From Syntrophaceae bacterium (GTDB taxonomy: Bacteria > Desulfobacterota > Syntrophia > Syntrophales > UBA2185), in assembly GCA_017885225.1 (NCBI GenBank), contig JAFNGM010000173.1:15235-22288 (forward strand): 7,054 nucleotides of DNA, read 5' to 3'. Of the stretch, positions 6,944 to 7,054 are shown one piece after another (positions within the stretch are counted from its first letter, which is position 1; each line of letters starts with the position of its first letter). The translations under genes were made by a program, and so were the position numbers. A model generated the notes under the pieces. The model saw nothing but the letters and a program-made list of their open reading frames with translations, did not search any database and was not told where the DNA came from.

Positions 6944-7054
6944 TCATCCCTCCACAAAATACTTTTTAAAATGCGGCATAAGGAGCTCACATGTTTTGTA
7001 AATATCTTCAGGAATTACACGGACATCACCCAAAACGCTCATGAAATTGGTATC
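6944..7054 (-). CDS. C-terminus of an unidentified protein (cut by window edge)
   Basis: An open frame enters from the right edge on the minus strand and ends at TGA 6946-6944. The visible 36 residues begin DTNFMSVLGDVRVIPEDIY and end HFKKYFVEG. I do not recognise the family from so short a piece. It is considered a real gene because its stop is 1 nt from the start of the LapA-like gene and its last codons hold that gene's Shine-Dalgarno sequence, a typical operon junction. It is soluble-looking, with a mix of acidic and hydrophobic residues and no membrane segment. Confidence 0.6.
   Translation of the reverse strand, partial: DTNFMSVLGDVRVIPEDIYKTCELLMPHFKKYFVEG
6948..6953 (-). promoter_or_regulatory. 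Ribosome binding site of the LapA-like gene
   Basis: GGAGGG on the minus strand lies inside the last codons of the upstream gene, about 5 nt before the LapA-like ATG at 6942. It is a near-perfect Shine-Dalgarno sequence and settles the start. Confidence 0.75.

Noticed and set aside
6943..6990. Longer LapA-like protein starting at GTG 6990
   Set aside because: It would overlap 47 bp of the upstream gene and lacks a ribosome binding site, while the ATG at 6942 has GGAGGG in front and gives the typical N-terminal helix.

Overview
The window looks like ordinary chromosomal DNA of a Gram-negative bacterium of moderate G+C. The protein types fit a Desulfobacterota/deltaproteobacterium-like organism best: an EF-G-like paralogue with the G3 motif DTPGD, an M23 peptidase directly ahead of secA, a LapA-type membrane protein and a Mut7-C protein. 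This placement is inferred from protein character only. There is no mobile element, CRISPR array, rRNA or tRNA. The genes are tightly packed, and the only non-coding gaps are about 94, 180 and 144 bp.

Left part (1-3270, minus strand): an envelope pair. A membrane-anchored M23 (LytM-type) peptidase (2365-3270) is followed 94 bp downstream by secA, which starts at 2270 and runs off the left edge after 756 codons. The gap holds a small hairpin with a nine-U run just ahead of the secA ribosome binding site, which could be an attenuator. SecA drives Sec-dependent export and the peptidase acts on peptidoglycan outside the inner membrane.

Middle (3271-5529): a divergent promoter region. The two -35 boxes lie on the arms of a perfect 9-bp inverted repeat. 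It separates the M23-secA pair from a 692-codon EF-G-like GTPase on the plus strand. This is not the canonical fusA: the GTPase motifs carry substitutions, including Asp where EF-G has the catalytic His, and none of its neighbours are str-operon genes.

Right part (5530-7054): a MogA/MoaB-type molybdenum cofactor gene on the plus strand, whose likely start is a GTG with a good Shine-Dalgarno sequence rather than the upstream ATG. It converges on, and overlaps by 32 bp, a minus-strand operon. In transcription order that operon is the C-terminus of an unidentified protein (7054-6944), a LapA-family membrane protein starting 1 nt after that stop, and a Mut7-C/zinc-ribbon putative RNase that begins about 23 nt after lapA.

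I looked for a novel system and did not see a convincing one. The observations worth following are regulatory arrangements and active-site substitutions in otherwise recognisable families.
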